Source of the DNA: Rotaria sordida
Taxonomy: Eukaryota; Rotifera; Eurotatoria; Philodinida; Philodinidae
DNA length: 64,000 nucleotides
NCBI GenBank assembly: GCA_905250125.1
Contig: CAJNOL010000914.1
Location: 1 to 64,000 of the forward strand
Reading direction: 5' to 3'
Part shown: piece by piece, positions 23,716 through 34,306 of the stretch
How positions within the stretch are numbered: the stretch's first letter is position 1
Layout: the number at the start of each line of letters is the position of its first letter
Translations under genes and position numbers: made by a program
Notes under the pieces: generated by a model
The model's database searches: none
Seen by the model: the letters and a program-made list of their open reading frames with translations, nothing else
What the model was told of the DNA's origin: nothing

Positions 23716-24122
23716 ATTCGTACATCGCTCAACAATGTCTTCAACAATTGGACGAACATTTTCAAAAAAAAACAAGTCCTGCTTCAATAACATTAAATGC
23801 GATGTATTTTGAATTTATTGGAGAATTTAATGATGCCAAACAAATTATTTCAACATTATGAGATGATAATGAAACAAATGACATTAAGAAATCTATTAAT
23901 TTAAGTAATTTTTTAGTTCATATTTGTAAAAGCTCATATACGATATTCCTTCAACTTGTTTATCTAGTATTGAAGTTTATTGTCAAAAAATGACAGAAGC
24001 CATTATTAATAATAGTGCATTAAATGATATAAAAAAGTCATTAAATGAAATAAAAAATTTACTTAAATCTACTAATCTAAACGATGGTCACAAAGATAAA
24101 ATAAATCTTATTCTTGATAATA
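23716..24122 (+). pseudogene. Decayed coding fragment of unknown family, ends at the gap
   Basis: Codon use here looks coding: a frame with QQCLQQLDEHFQKK and NAMYFEFIGEFNDAKQI runs to about 23980. A second frame with KMTEAIINNSALNDIKKSLN then runs into the run of N at 24123. A stop and at least one frame change break it. The product is hydrophilic and helix-rich. I do not recognise a family, and the continuation is hidden by the gap. Confidence 0.35.
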
Positions 24123-24222
24123 NNNNNNNNNNNNNNNNNNNNNNNNNNNNNNNNNNNNNNNNNNNNNNNNNNNNNNNNNNNNNNNNNNNNNNNNNNNNNN
24201 NNNNNNNNNNNNNNNNNNNNNN
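24123..24222. other. Assembly gap of 100 N
   Basis: Exactly 100 N characters, the usual placeholder for a scaffold join of unknown length. The true distance between the sides is not known. Confidence 0.99.
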
Positions 24223-24580
24223 TTTTTCCCTTGATATTTTTATACAATTTTGTAACGCTTGAAAAACTCGGTCAAACCATATAAAAACTAGTCTGGCTGG
24301 TCATCAAACTGGTAGATAAAAAAGAACATTGATTATCATTAACAATTGAATTCAGTGTACATGTGACAGTCATTGAATATTTTACCCAGTCTAGGCACAA
24401 ACACAAACAAGTGTTATGAGGCTCATTCTACCAGAAATCACTTGTAAACACTTTGTATGAGAGTTTGACATAGAAGAAATCAAATTTTTCGATGGGATTG
24501 AATTTATCAATTATCAAGCCCTCTGCTTTATTCATCAGTAGCATGGAAAACAAAGAAAAACTAGATTGTACGAAAATTTT

Positions 24581-27500
24581 TTATTCGTCATCATTTTGAT
24601 TTGAATATAAACGTTTACGAGCTGGATATAGTTCAGTATATTGTACGTTTGGTGGCTTAGTGTTAAATGTTAAAAGTGTATTCATTTTCGCTTCGTTATT
24701 TCGATCAAATTGACTCGAATTATAAATATCTCGATTACTTAGACTTCTTCCAAACGGTTTTTTACTCATTGGTTGTTTCCATTGTACAGTTGGTCGAGTT
24801 TTTTTTTGTACTAGTTTTGAGTCAAGTAACTGTTTAAATATTGAATTATTACTGATTGGTTCACTACGTTGACGTAATAATTCTAAAAGAGCTCGTTTAT
24901 AATATCCAGATGTATCGGTCTAAAATAAAAATTAAATTTTTGTTTTTTGTTTTTAAATAAATTTTTTTAAATTAAACGAACATGTATTTGATCAAAAAGT
25001 GTACGTTTAGATATTTTTTCAAATTCAGATTTTATTTGTATCATATCAATTTCACATCTTGAAACGATTATACGAGTTAAATTATCTTCATTACAACCAG
25101 AACTCTAAAACATAAAAATATTTCAAATTTAATTAATAAAAGTTTGACAGAAAAAAAATGATTTTGTTTTTTTACTTTAAGACTTTTTTTTAATTCGAAT
25201 GCAAAAAACCGTGGCCGATTTCTTACAATTCGAACTATTAGAAAAGAAATTCAAATTTAGTTCAAAACAAAAATAAGCAAAGATTTTTTTTTCTTCATTA
25301 CCAATAGCCATCAATGTATGACTAAGATCAGAATCTTTATCAATTTGAATCGATTGTTCAATATCAGTTTTACTAAATTGTGGATAAGCATCAAAGATTT
25401 GTTTTAAATGTGTATTACTAATATTTATGAAATAATTGTTATTTTATAAGAAAAGAATTTATTACGAAATACCTTCGATTACATAAAAGTCGAATAAATG
25501 TTGAACCATCTCTACGCCATTTTGAATTTGTTTCATATAAATATTGAGCATCTTCTAATACTTCATCATCATCAATATCATTATCTTCTGGACGATTAGC
25601 TTGAAGTAATGCAAGAATGATTTGTTTTGAAGGCGTTTCTTCATCATCAATTATATCTTTTGCAAGTGTACTTTTAAATACTTATTAAAAAGAGAAAAAG
25701 AAAAAAGTGAATTTTATCTAATAAATAAGATTACTTTACTTGTTTCATAAGTATGAATTATTGTTTTAATTTCTTTATTTGAACGACTAAGAAATATTTC
25801 AATAAGAGTAGTTTCATCAATTTTTGTTCCACATAATATTCGTCGTAATTCAATACAATCATATTCAATAGATGATAATAAAAGTCTTTGTAAGAGTGTT
25901 TTTAAATTTCCACTTACTTTAGTTTCGATAACATCATTTAGATTCTAAAATGTATATTATAAAGAAATTTATATATAGAAATACTATTAGACACGTACTT
26001 AGATTTTGTTTTATAATAAGTATTCAACATGTATTTCTTATCACATATTTAAATTTCTCATAGATGAATCAATTTCAATAATTCCTTACGGGTACATTCA
26101 TGAAAATTATCTGCGAATAACATATAAAAAATTAATGGCGGCTTTTGAGCGTCCGAGTCAATGATTCTTGCATCTGGATCCGCAGATTTTCGGCTGGAAA
26201 ATGATAGAAACCTAGAAGCAGGAATTCAGTGATCATATTCTGTAGCTAGATTTTTCCAGTTCCAGGCAGAGCTGGTCATCGAATTCTTACTTCCAAGTTC
26301 CTACGATTTTCTAGTTGTACTTCATTCATCTAGATGCTCAACTTAGTTTTCTATAGTGATTCGAAAATTTGTGTTATATATATGAAATGAAAGTCGAAAT
26401 GAAATCGAGGACAAATCTATATCGACAAACTCAGTGCATATCGATGATTCAACTCTCTTTGACTTATGACGGTATCACTCATCACCTCTCTTTTCATATT
26501 AATTACATGGATAGACTAAGTTTGAAGTAGGGACGTCTCGAACGAGTCGGTCGAAGAATTGATCCTTCTCAATCTTGAAAATCTTCTTTTTGCTATAACG
26601 GAGTTCTAGCGTTTTATTGGTTTTTTTGCTCACCAACCTCGGAGCGTCTCTGTTTAAAGAATATGGATGAATAAATTATGAACTATTTCATATCTAGTCG
26701 GAAATGATTTCTAGATACTTCATAGAGTTCTAATGATAGTGTATCAGAGATAAGATCAGTTTGATTCAAGACAAAAACGCAAACCGATCTCATCTCCGCA
26801 GTGTATCCCGAGTGAAAGCATTTACTATAAATTAAAGATAACCTTTGTTTTTATTTTAGTAGACTTACTTCACCAAAACGGTTTGGATATGTATCACGAA
26901 TTTGAAGACGTTGAGCAATAGTTCGATTACAAAGTATTCTTATAACACTCATTTCATCTATATTTGGTTTCTGTAAGCTTGTATTTAATTCTTTACAATC
27001 TAAATAGGAAAGAAAAAGAAAAAATATTTTCATATAAAAGAATAAGTTTTAAATCTAACCTTGTTCCACATTAAAATCATTAAAACGTACTAATGTTCCT
27101 TCTTCTAATGATATTTCTTCAGTTTGATTAGTTTTTGATCGGAATGGAGAAGGAATTACTTGAATAATAGTTGATGATGACTGTTTTTGTTGATTATTTG
27201 TATTTTGTATATTTTGTTTTATTGATTGTTCAGTTTCATTAGAATTATTTATAATTCGTTTTGGATATCGATTAAGTTCTTCTCGATAATTTTCAATACT
27301 GTTCTTAATTGTTGTTCGTATTTGTATAGTTTCCTCTAATTGATTTTCTCTTTCACGAATAATTTGTTGAAGCATTGATAAATGTCTTTGTGATTTTGAT
27401 ATTGATTCAGTATTAACTCGTTCATCAAGAATTTTTTTTTCTATGATTTCTATCTGACTTTGTAATTGATAAATATTTTCACGTACAAAACGAAGTTGTT

Positions 27501-28617
27501 GTTCAATATCGTTTTTTTCACGTTTAAATTGTTCGGAATTCATTTCATGTTCTCTCAATACATTTGGCGTTGGGAATGATTTCTGCATTCGATAACGATG
27601 ATATTCAAGTTCAAATTTTCGATGTAATTCATCTCTATATGTTTGAAGTTTTCTTTCAAATTCGGATTTCATACGACGTAATTCATAATTTAATTGTTCA
27701 TGAAAAGTATTTGATGGTTCAATTGTTGCTATTTGATTAATATTAATTGATTGTCGTATATCATTCATTGTTGTTAAATGTATATCTTCATTTGTTATTT
27801 TTTCATTTTCCAATACTCCGAACTCCATTTCTAAAACTTGTTTAGCAAATGTTTCTTCATCTAATTCATAACGTAATTTAACTTGTCGTGTTTGTAAAAT
27901 ATTATTTTTTAATGTATAAAAATTAGTTTCATCATTAAATTGTTGTATACGAGAACGAAGAAATTCTGATTCAGCTCGATTTTGTGCTAATTTACGTTGA
28001 TATTCAAATATTTCTTTATTTGTTGTATTACGTTTTGATAATAATTGTTGATAATGTTCATCATTAGCAACTGTTACTTGATGAATATCAGTTAATTTTT
28101 TGTTTAATTCAGATTTATAACGTGATGCATCAGTTATTAATTGATGACCTGTTTCAATTTCTGATTGAAACATTTTTTCAATAATTGAAGAATTTTTATT
28201 TGCATTTGTCTGAAATAATTCAAGTTGTAATTCTTGTGCACGATTATGTACCTCATAATGACAACAAAGTAATATATTATCTGTTAATGTTTCATGTAAT
28301 TTGGATAATTCACGATGTTCATGTCTAATATGTTCTCCATCGATATTTTGTATTGGTGCTACAGCTGTTGATAGTGGAGCTTGAACGAATGAAACAAGAC
28401 CATAATTTGTTGTTAGTGTTGGTGCCACTAAACTTGAGTCAATATTTGGAAGAGTAAAATTACGTAGTGATCCTTGAAAACTATTTGTAAGATTGAGTCC
28501 TATAGTGCGTGGGGTCATATATTTAATAACTGTCGTTGGTTGATGAGGTGGTGCCGTAGTAGGACGATTGAGTTCAGAGTTAAATTTATGATGATCTATT
28601 TTCGTATTTCTATCCAT
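24581..28617 (-). CDS. Intermediate-filament rod fused to four annexin repeats
   Basis: Eight exons read down the minus strand join to 912 residues: 28617-27060, 26999-26869, 25944-25740, 25680-25473, 25417-25302, 25234-25176, 25104-24982, 24919-24581. All introns are GT-AG and every phase closes. Residues 1-90 form an S/T/P-rich head. A coiled-coil rod of intermediate-filament type follows at about 97-430. It opens with RELSKLHETLTDNI (coil 1A-like), has LRYELDEETFAKQVLE (coil 1B end) and closes with QIRTTIKNSIENYREEL, resembling the rod-end helix that normally ends in YRxLLEGEE. A linker of about 85 residues leads to four annexin repeats (about 521-830), for example ELRRILCGTKIDETTLIEIF and RIIVSRCEIDMIQIKSEF. 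A basic tail ends the protein. Most calcium loops lack the usual GxGT, so calcium-dependent lipid binding may be reduced. The rod and the first annexin exon are joined in frame by a 60-bp intron. Inferred role: a filament that attaches to membrane. Confidence 0.85.
26140..26300. repeat. Dispersed repeat in intron 2 of the filament-annexin gene
   Basis: Its reverse complement resembles about 56335-56530. Shared words include ATTGATTCCAGCA-like, GGAAAATG, CAGTGATC-like and a GAGCT block followed by TAGTTCC/CAGTTCC and GGTC. This is a diverged dispersed family, non-coding. Confidence 0.4.
26529..26655. mobile_element. hAT-like MITE in the same intron
   Basis: The left tip AGGGACGTCTCGAACGAG faces the right tip CTCGGAGCGTCTCTG. 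The flanks TTTGAAGT and TTTAAAGA agree at six of eight bases, as expected for an old 8-bp hAT target duplication. It is about 125 bp and non-coding. Confidence 0.5.
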
Positions 28618-28850
28618 TATAGATTTTAGTCAAATAGCTGCAACAACTTTATTTGATCGTTTGACTCTTTTATTATCATTTTACTGATAAAAATATAACC
28701 TTGTCATTTTTTTTTCTGTTTTTCATGATATCTTCTATATACGTTTTATTTCTTCTTTATCTTTGGATTCACCATTCTTCATCTTCTTCTTTTTTTTTTT
28801 TATTTATTTATTTAATAGAAAGAAGAAAAAAAAAGAATTATACATATAGT

Positions 28851-31800
28851 TTACAATTCTTGAATACGATTCGATCTATTAGTTGTTTGTTGTTGTAAAC
28901 GAATATGTTCTAAATTTTTTTCAATACGATTTTTATCACATTGATATTGATTTAATTGATGACGAAGGTCATGTTCAATTTGTTCTAATTCATATCCAAG
29001 CATGACAAGTCGATTTGAATGTGTTATTGTCCAACTTAGAAAATAATCAATTTTATGTGAAAGATTTAGAACTATTTTACGATTGAATGTTTTTAGTTTT
29101 TCAGATTTTTTTATTTTCATTGGATTCGATGTCTTTGGAATAGTCGAATATAATTTACTATTATTCTACAAAGAAATATTTTAAAATATTTAATTCATAT
29201 TTATACAATGGTGAGCAACAAGTTCCATGACACTTCCAACTTAATGAATATCCGTTTAGTTTCGAAATCATAGGGTATATGTATTTTGTGGAAAGATACT
29301 TTCATTTAGAAATTCTGAGTATTCACTGAAAACTTACTGTGAGATTCTCTTTGGAATCCAAATTGTAAAGTTACTTTAGTGCTAGAAAATGAGACGTTTT
29401 ATAGCTATGTGATATATAAAATAAATGAGTTATTCGATTTTGTAATAGAGAAACTGTTCTTATTCACATTTTCAAGCGAAATTAGTTAAAATATGTTAAG
29501 ATTTTGAAAATCTCCGCTGTAACATTGTATAATTCGCTTATTTTTTTTTTACACGTCATATGACTACAAAACGTTTCATTTTGTAGAACAGAAGTAACTT
29601 TACAATTTGGATTCAAAAGAGAATCTATTTGTTGCTGTGTTCACAATGAGTTTTCAGTGAATACTCAGGATTTCTACATGAAAGTATCTTGCGAGAAAAT
29701 ATGTATACACTATGATTTCAAAACTACAAGGATATCACAATTAAGTTTGAAAAAAAGAGAGATATAATAAAAGAAGTTAAAAATGCAAAGAAACTTTTTG
29801 TCTAATGTTGTTCATTCACTAAAATTCATAGTATTTGCTTGACCTAATGATACATAAAAGCTTAGCAACTAACAAGAGAACTATTTCAAGTGATAAATCA
29901 TACTTTCCTTCTAGTGTTATAGTCATTTGATTGGTATTTTAGATTATGACATAGTATATACCAACAAATCGAATGGCAGTATTCCAATGTGAAATTTAGT
30001 TTACAGAAAGATCTACTGATGAGACTAGAATATCCTGAAAATCCTTTTGCAGGGTATGAGTGATTTTTGGAAATTCAATATTTCATAAATAAACAAAAGT
30101 TTTTGAGCTGAAACTTTCAGAATATTCTAATCATCAGTACATCTATCTATGCGCTAAACGTGTCATAGTCATAAATTTACGTAGAATAGCTATAACTATG
30201 GAAAGCAGATCTAAGAGTACTTATCCCTTTGAAAAATTTTATATCTCATTAAGATCCATCTTGTACATAGAATCTAAAATTTAAAGATGATTTATTACTC
30301 TATTGTAAAATTTTGAAAAACATTCTTTGAGATGTCATGAAATTTTTTAACCGCCACTGTATGTTTTTTTTTCTGAAATTTACCGGTTTATTTATTGTTA
30401 TTTTTGATTTAACTGATCGATTAATATGAAATACATTTGTAGTTGTTGGTATTTCTTGATTTAATTCATTGTTTATTGTTGATTCAACTGATGGTTTATA
30501 TTCTTGAATTTGTATTAGAAATCGTTTAAGATCTGATAGTACAGCTAATACATAAATATTTGATGGTGTTTGATGTGGATATGGACCATGAATAATAGTT
30601 AAAATATCAGCAAGTAAATTAATGAAAAATTCTTCAGATATATGATAAGATATATTTTTATCTTGTAAATGTTCACGAATTAATGATATACGTGTATGAA
30701 GAATAGATATTGAATCATATTGTTCATCAAATACTTCTGTTTTTTGTGTAAAATGTCTTGAAGCTATATGTAAAAATTCTGTACCTGATTCATATATATA
30801 TGAATTAAAATCTCCACGATAACGAATACTAATTAGAATATAAGCAAAAAGAATTTCAAAAAGATCAAATCGAACATGAACATGAGGAAGAATTGAAGTT
30901 AAAGATGGAAGTGGAACTATATTAGATATTATTGTTGGAATAGTATCAGGTAAGACAGGTAATGATGAAGAAGATGTTGTAGCTTCTAAATCTGTGATAA
31001 GACTAGGTGCTTGTGTTTTATATAACCACCATGGTTTCCATGGTTTATAATCATTAAGTAAATGTGAAATACGTCCATCATTTAACATTGTTTTAAATTC
31101 ATGTTTTTCTTCTGTTGTTAAATAATTCCATAGTTTATTTACATTTTCATCGGATTCATCAAGATCATCGGGTAAATCAGGTATAGGTTCTTCATCACTT
31201 GCAATACGTTCTTCAACTTCACCATCCTCCTCCTCCTCCTCCTCCTCCTCCTCCTTCTCCTGCTCATCATCAACATTAGCCATTTTCTATAAAAATAAAA
31301 TTATAATGAATATTATTAGCTTGACTTCATCGAAAGTGTTTCAAACTTTCAGAAGCAGAAGCAAATAAATGTCCTGATACCAAAAAACAATTTCAAAATT
31401 TTTAAAAAATCATTTCTTGATAATTTCCAAGTCTTTCTAGTGAAAATCCGATTTCTAGGATTTTCTTATTTTAAAGTTCGAAATTTTTGGAAAGCAAAAG
31501 TCTCCACCATCCCCTTCCCCCCATAATTGGTAATCCTGATCAGAACATTAATTTCTACTACTTCTAAACGTTATTGAAAAATATTTATTTATTGAATTTA
31601 CCTCTCGATAATTTTCTAAATCATTTGTTGGTAATAAATGTTCAAATAATTCTTCAATTTGTTCATCATCTTCTTCATTATGAAAATCTTTTTCCTCTAA
31701 TTTTCTTTTTAAAATATCTTCAATTCTTTCACGTACAAATGGATTTGTTGTTGTTTGATTTTCATGATTATTTTCATCAATATTCATAGAATCGATAAAT

Positions 31801-31943
31801 TCATTTTCATCGAATTTTTTTGAACATTTTTCGTGTAATATATCACGATAACATGTTAAACTACAATATTTCATTTGACATTTTGGACATTTATATGGTG
31901 CTGATTTTTCTTGACAGATTTGACATAAATTTTCAAAATTCAT
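28851..31943 (-). CDS. ZNHIT2: Zinc finger HIT domain protein 2
   Basis: Three exons (31943-31602, 31286-30384, 29165-28851) join to 519 residues with phase-0 junctions. A zf-HIT finger occupies residues 7-40 (C7, C10, C19, C22, C27, C31, H37, C40). A long acidic run of glutamates follows at about 120-140, then the diagnostic LWNYLTTEEKHEF and KPWKPWW segment of ZNHIT2, and a helical C-terminal domain. In other animals ZNHIT2 bridges the R2TP co-chaperone (RUVBL1/RUVBL2) with U5 snRNP assembly factors. The last exon lies 1.2 kb away across a foldback repeat and is assigned by phase, orientation and its KIDYFLSW-like helix; it is the least certain part. The acidic run is encoded by a CTC/CTT microsatellite. 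The stop is 233 bp from the start of the filament-annexin gene, same strand. Confidence 0.88.
29235..29750. repeat. Foldback repeat in the second intron of ZNHIT2
   Basis: Arms of about 185 bp at 29235-29420 and 29563-29750 pair with high identity. Paired words include ATCCAAATTGTAAAGTTACT, AGTATTCACTGAAAACT and GATACTTTCAT. The loop is about 140 bp. It is transcribed within the gene, so the pre-mRNA could form a long hairpin. Confidence 0.8.
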
Positions 31944-34306
31944 TATTTTCTTATTTTAAAAATAAATCTAAAACAACCTAGAAAATATAAATTTCATAAT
32001 TTTATTGAAAACTTATCGATAAAATTTATATGGAATTCGAAATCATTTGAATTAAAAATTTTCATCTAACAAAATAAAGACATTTTAAATAAATGTTTTT
32101 TTTTTTCTTAAATGAAAATTTTAATCGATTACTTTTAACTTTACAAATTCATTAAACAAATCAAAATCAACGTATTTAAATATATTGCAACTTTTTTATA
32201 ATGATCATAATAATTTTTTAGAATAACATTTTCGTTAAAATTCTTTGCACTAACGAGGAAACCATCCGTACTGATATCCGCTGTTCAAGCTCATATTGAG
32301 CCTGTAAGCATCCCTTGGTGAGACTAGCAACTGTATAAGAGGCTTCGTCCCCATGACCCTTTGAAGTTGAGTTATAATCGTTTTACTGAATTTTCAACCT
32401 GCAATTTGTTCTATGAGTAAACCTAATGACCCTTGGAGTGACCTGAAAGTTTCTGCCAAAAAGGGTGTTTTTTAATAGAGGTATTGATTTTTAAAGTAAA
32501 CTCAATTTTTGTATCATACCTGTGACGAACGATTATTTTTTTTTTGGAAATTTGATATCTCAAAAAAAGAACATTTTTTTGGCTGAAACTTTTAGAATAT
32601 TCTATGGATTACTCAATCGATATATGGGAATAATGTCACGTCAATATTCTGTTCTTTTGATTTTTCGATATATATCTAAAGTTGGGTCGAAAATTCAAAA
32701 TAACAATGCTAGCTCAGTTACAAAGGCTCATGGAGGACGAATTCTTTTACGCTTTTTCTAGCCTTATCAAGACTTCCTTGTGGGTCTCATGTGAGCGCAA
32801 ACGGCGAGTATTTTTTTATACGGTTTCCTCGTAAGAACTCCTTGATGAGTCATGTGAACTCAGCTCTCATTCTATTGCGAGAAATGCATAGTGACACTTT
32901 TATGTAGTTTTCTGGCTCAACCTACTCGAAAATAGTTTTATTAAATATCATTCCATTCACTTTAAGAGTATTGTATGCATATTTTTTTTTCCATGATATC
33001 GATTAAAATTAGTACTAAGATAGATATAAGAGTTTATTAAAGAAGCAGCTAAAGTCAGACAACGGTTTTTTGAATTTTCACTGGAAGTAGTGACTCGTCG
33101 TTTATTCTTCATTTCTAGCAAAAAAATCGGAAAAAGTTTCGACAAGAAACTACGATCACTCCGTTTTAAACCCATTACTATTTCGATTGCATGTATTTCG
33201 ACTAATGAAGGTACACACTTCCAATTGATAATCTCTATTCAAGCTCATACTTTCCTGATTGTTACGATCCATTGTTTGCTGAGTATACAATATCTTGAGA
33301 AGAAACCATTTATTTTTGCTGAAACTTACAGGATATTATAAGGACTATGAAATCTATTCCTTTATAAAATTTCAGACTAAAATTCATTGATTTAATTTTC
33401 CTCGTTATATTCTACAATAGATTGAAAATTCAATAAAATGATCATAACTCAAGAAGAAATCACTAATGACACATACCCTTTCAGAACTTTTATCTACACA
33501 ATGGATCTTAACAATCAACAAAATATAAATATCGAACAAAGGTTATTTCTTGGAAGAGTTCTTTTATAAGACTGATAATCTTTTGCTATGTATCATCGAT
33601 ATTTAGCAGAATAAAATTTCTTATTAACACGACTTGTAATCATAAAGTTGCAATTTTAATATTCACAATTCTTTCTTAACATATTAATACTCAATGAACT
33701 AAATAAAATCGATTTTCTGTAATATTCATTTGAATCATACATTTATTCATATTTCTCATTAGACATTATTGATTTTTCTTTTTTGACTAAAATCAATTTA
33801 ATTAAAATTTACATCGATGTTTTATCATGTGAAACAAAACAATTGAGTCGTTGATAAAATTGTTTATTCGTCATTTGAAAAAGAAAAAAAACTAAAATAT
33901 GTAAGTGTTGTTTTGCAAAAATATAGATCAACTTGTGTAGACAAGTTTATCTAAAAAATTTATGAAGAAAAATCGTTAAGCAAACCAATAACAACAACAA
34001 ACATAAGATAAATTATAATATAACACGAAAAAATCAATATCCAAGAATAATAATAATAATAATAAACACGAGTACACAATCAATTTAAATAAACACATAA
34101 AATACTGAATGTCAAAAGTTGTACATTTTGTTTAATCGTTTAGTCATAAAAAAAAAACACACCCAATAAAAAACAGATGTGAGATTAAAGTCAAAAGAGA
34201 AATATCACCCAGTGTACTGTAAAAAAGAAAAAAAAAACAAGGAAAACATAAAGAGAAATCACATAGAGGACGGAGATTAAATAGAACAGATTTGTTTTGT
34301 TTGAAT
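31944..34306. other. Non-coding between ZNHIT2 and the FATP gene
   Basis: No gene recognised. Diverged repeated words occur, such as GGCTGAAACTTTTAGAATATTCT near 32580 (in two parts), GCTGAAACTTACAGGATATT near 33318 and a relative near 30108. Together with TTCAAGCTCATA near 32286 and 33239 they suggest copies of a dispersed family. A short AAT microsatellite is at about 34047-34065. Confidence 0.4.

Larger units (their letters stand above)
21312..24515. repeat. Pair of distant inverted repeats around a transposase relic
   Basis: The segment at about 21312-21440 is an imperfect reverse complement of about 24385-24515. Shared words are TTCTATGTCAAACT, TCATACAA, ATTTCTGGT and ATAACACTTGTTTGTGTT. 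The 3.2 kb between them holds a pogo-like transposase relic, a telomere-like minisatellite, a decayed coding fragment and the assembly gap. The arms may be sub-terminal repeats of one old element or two independent copies of a dispersed repeat. Confidence 0.5.

Noticed and set aside
23327-23793. Overlapping frames of 60-132 residues rich in G, V, C, H and P
   Set aside because: Products of the G-rich/C-rich minisatellite and the adjacent GC-rich palindrome.
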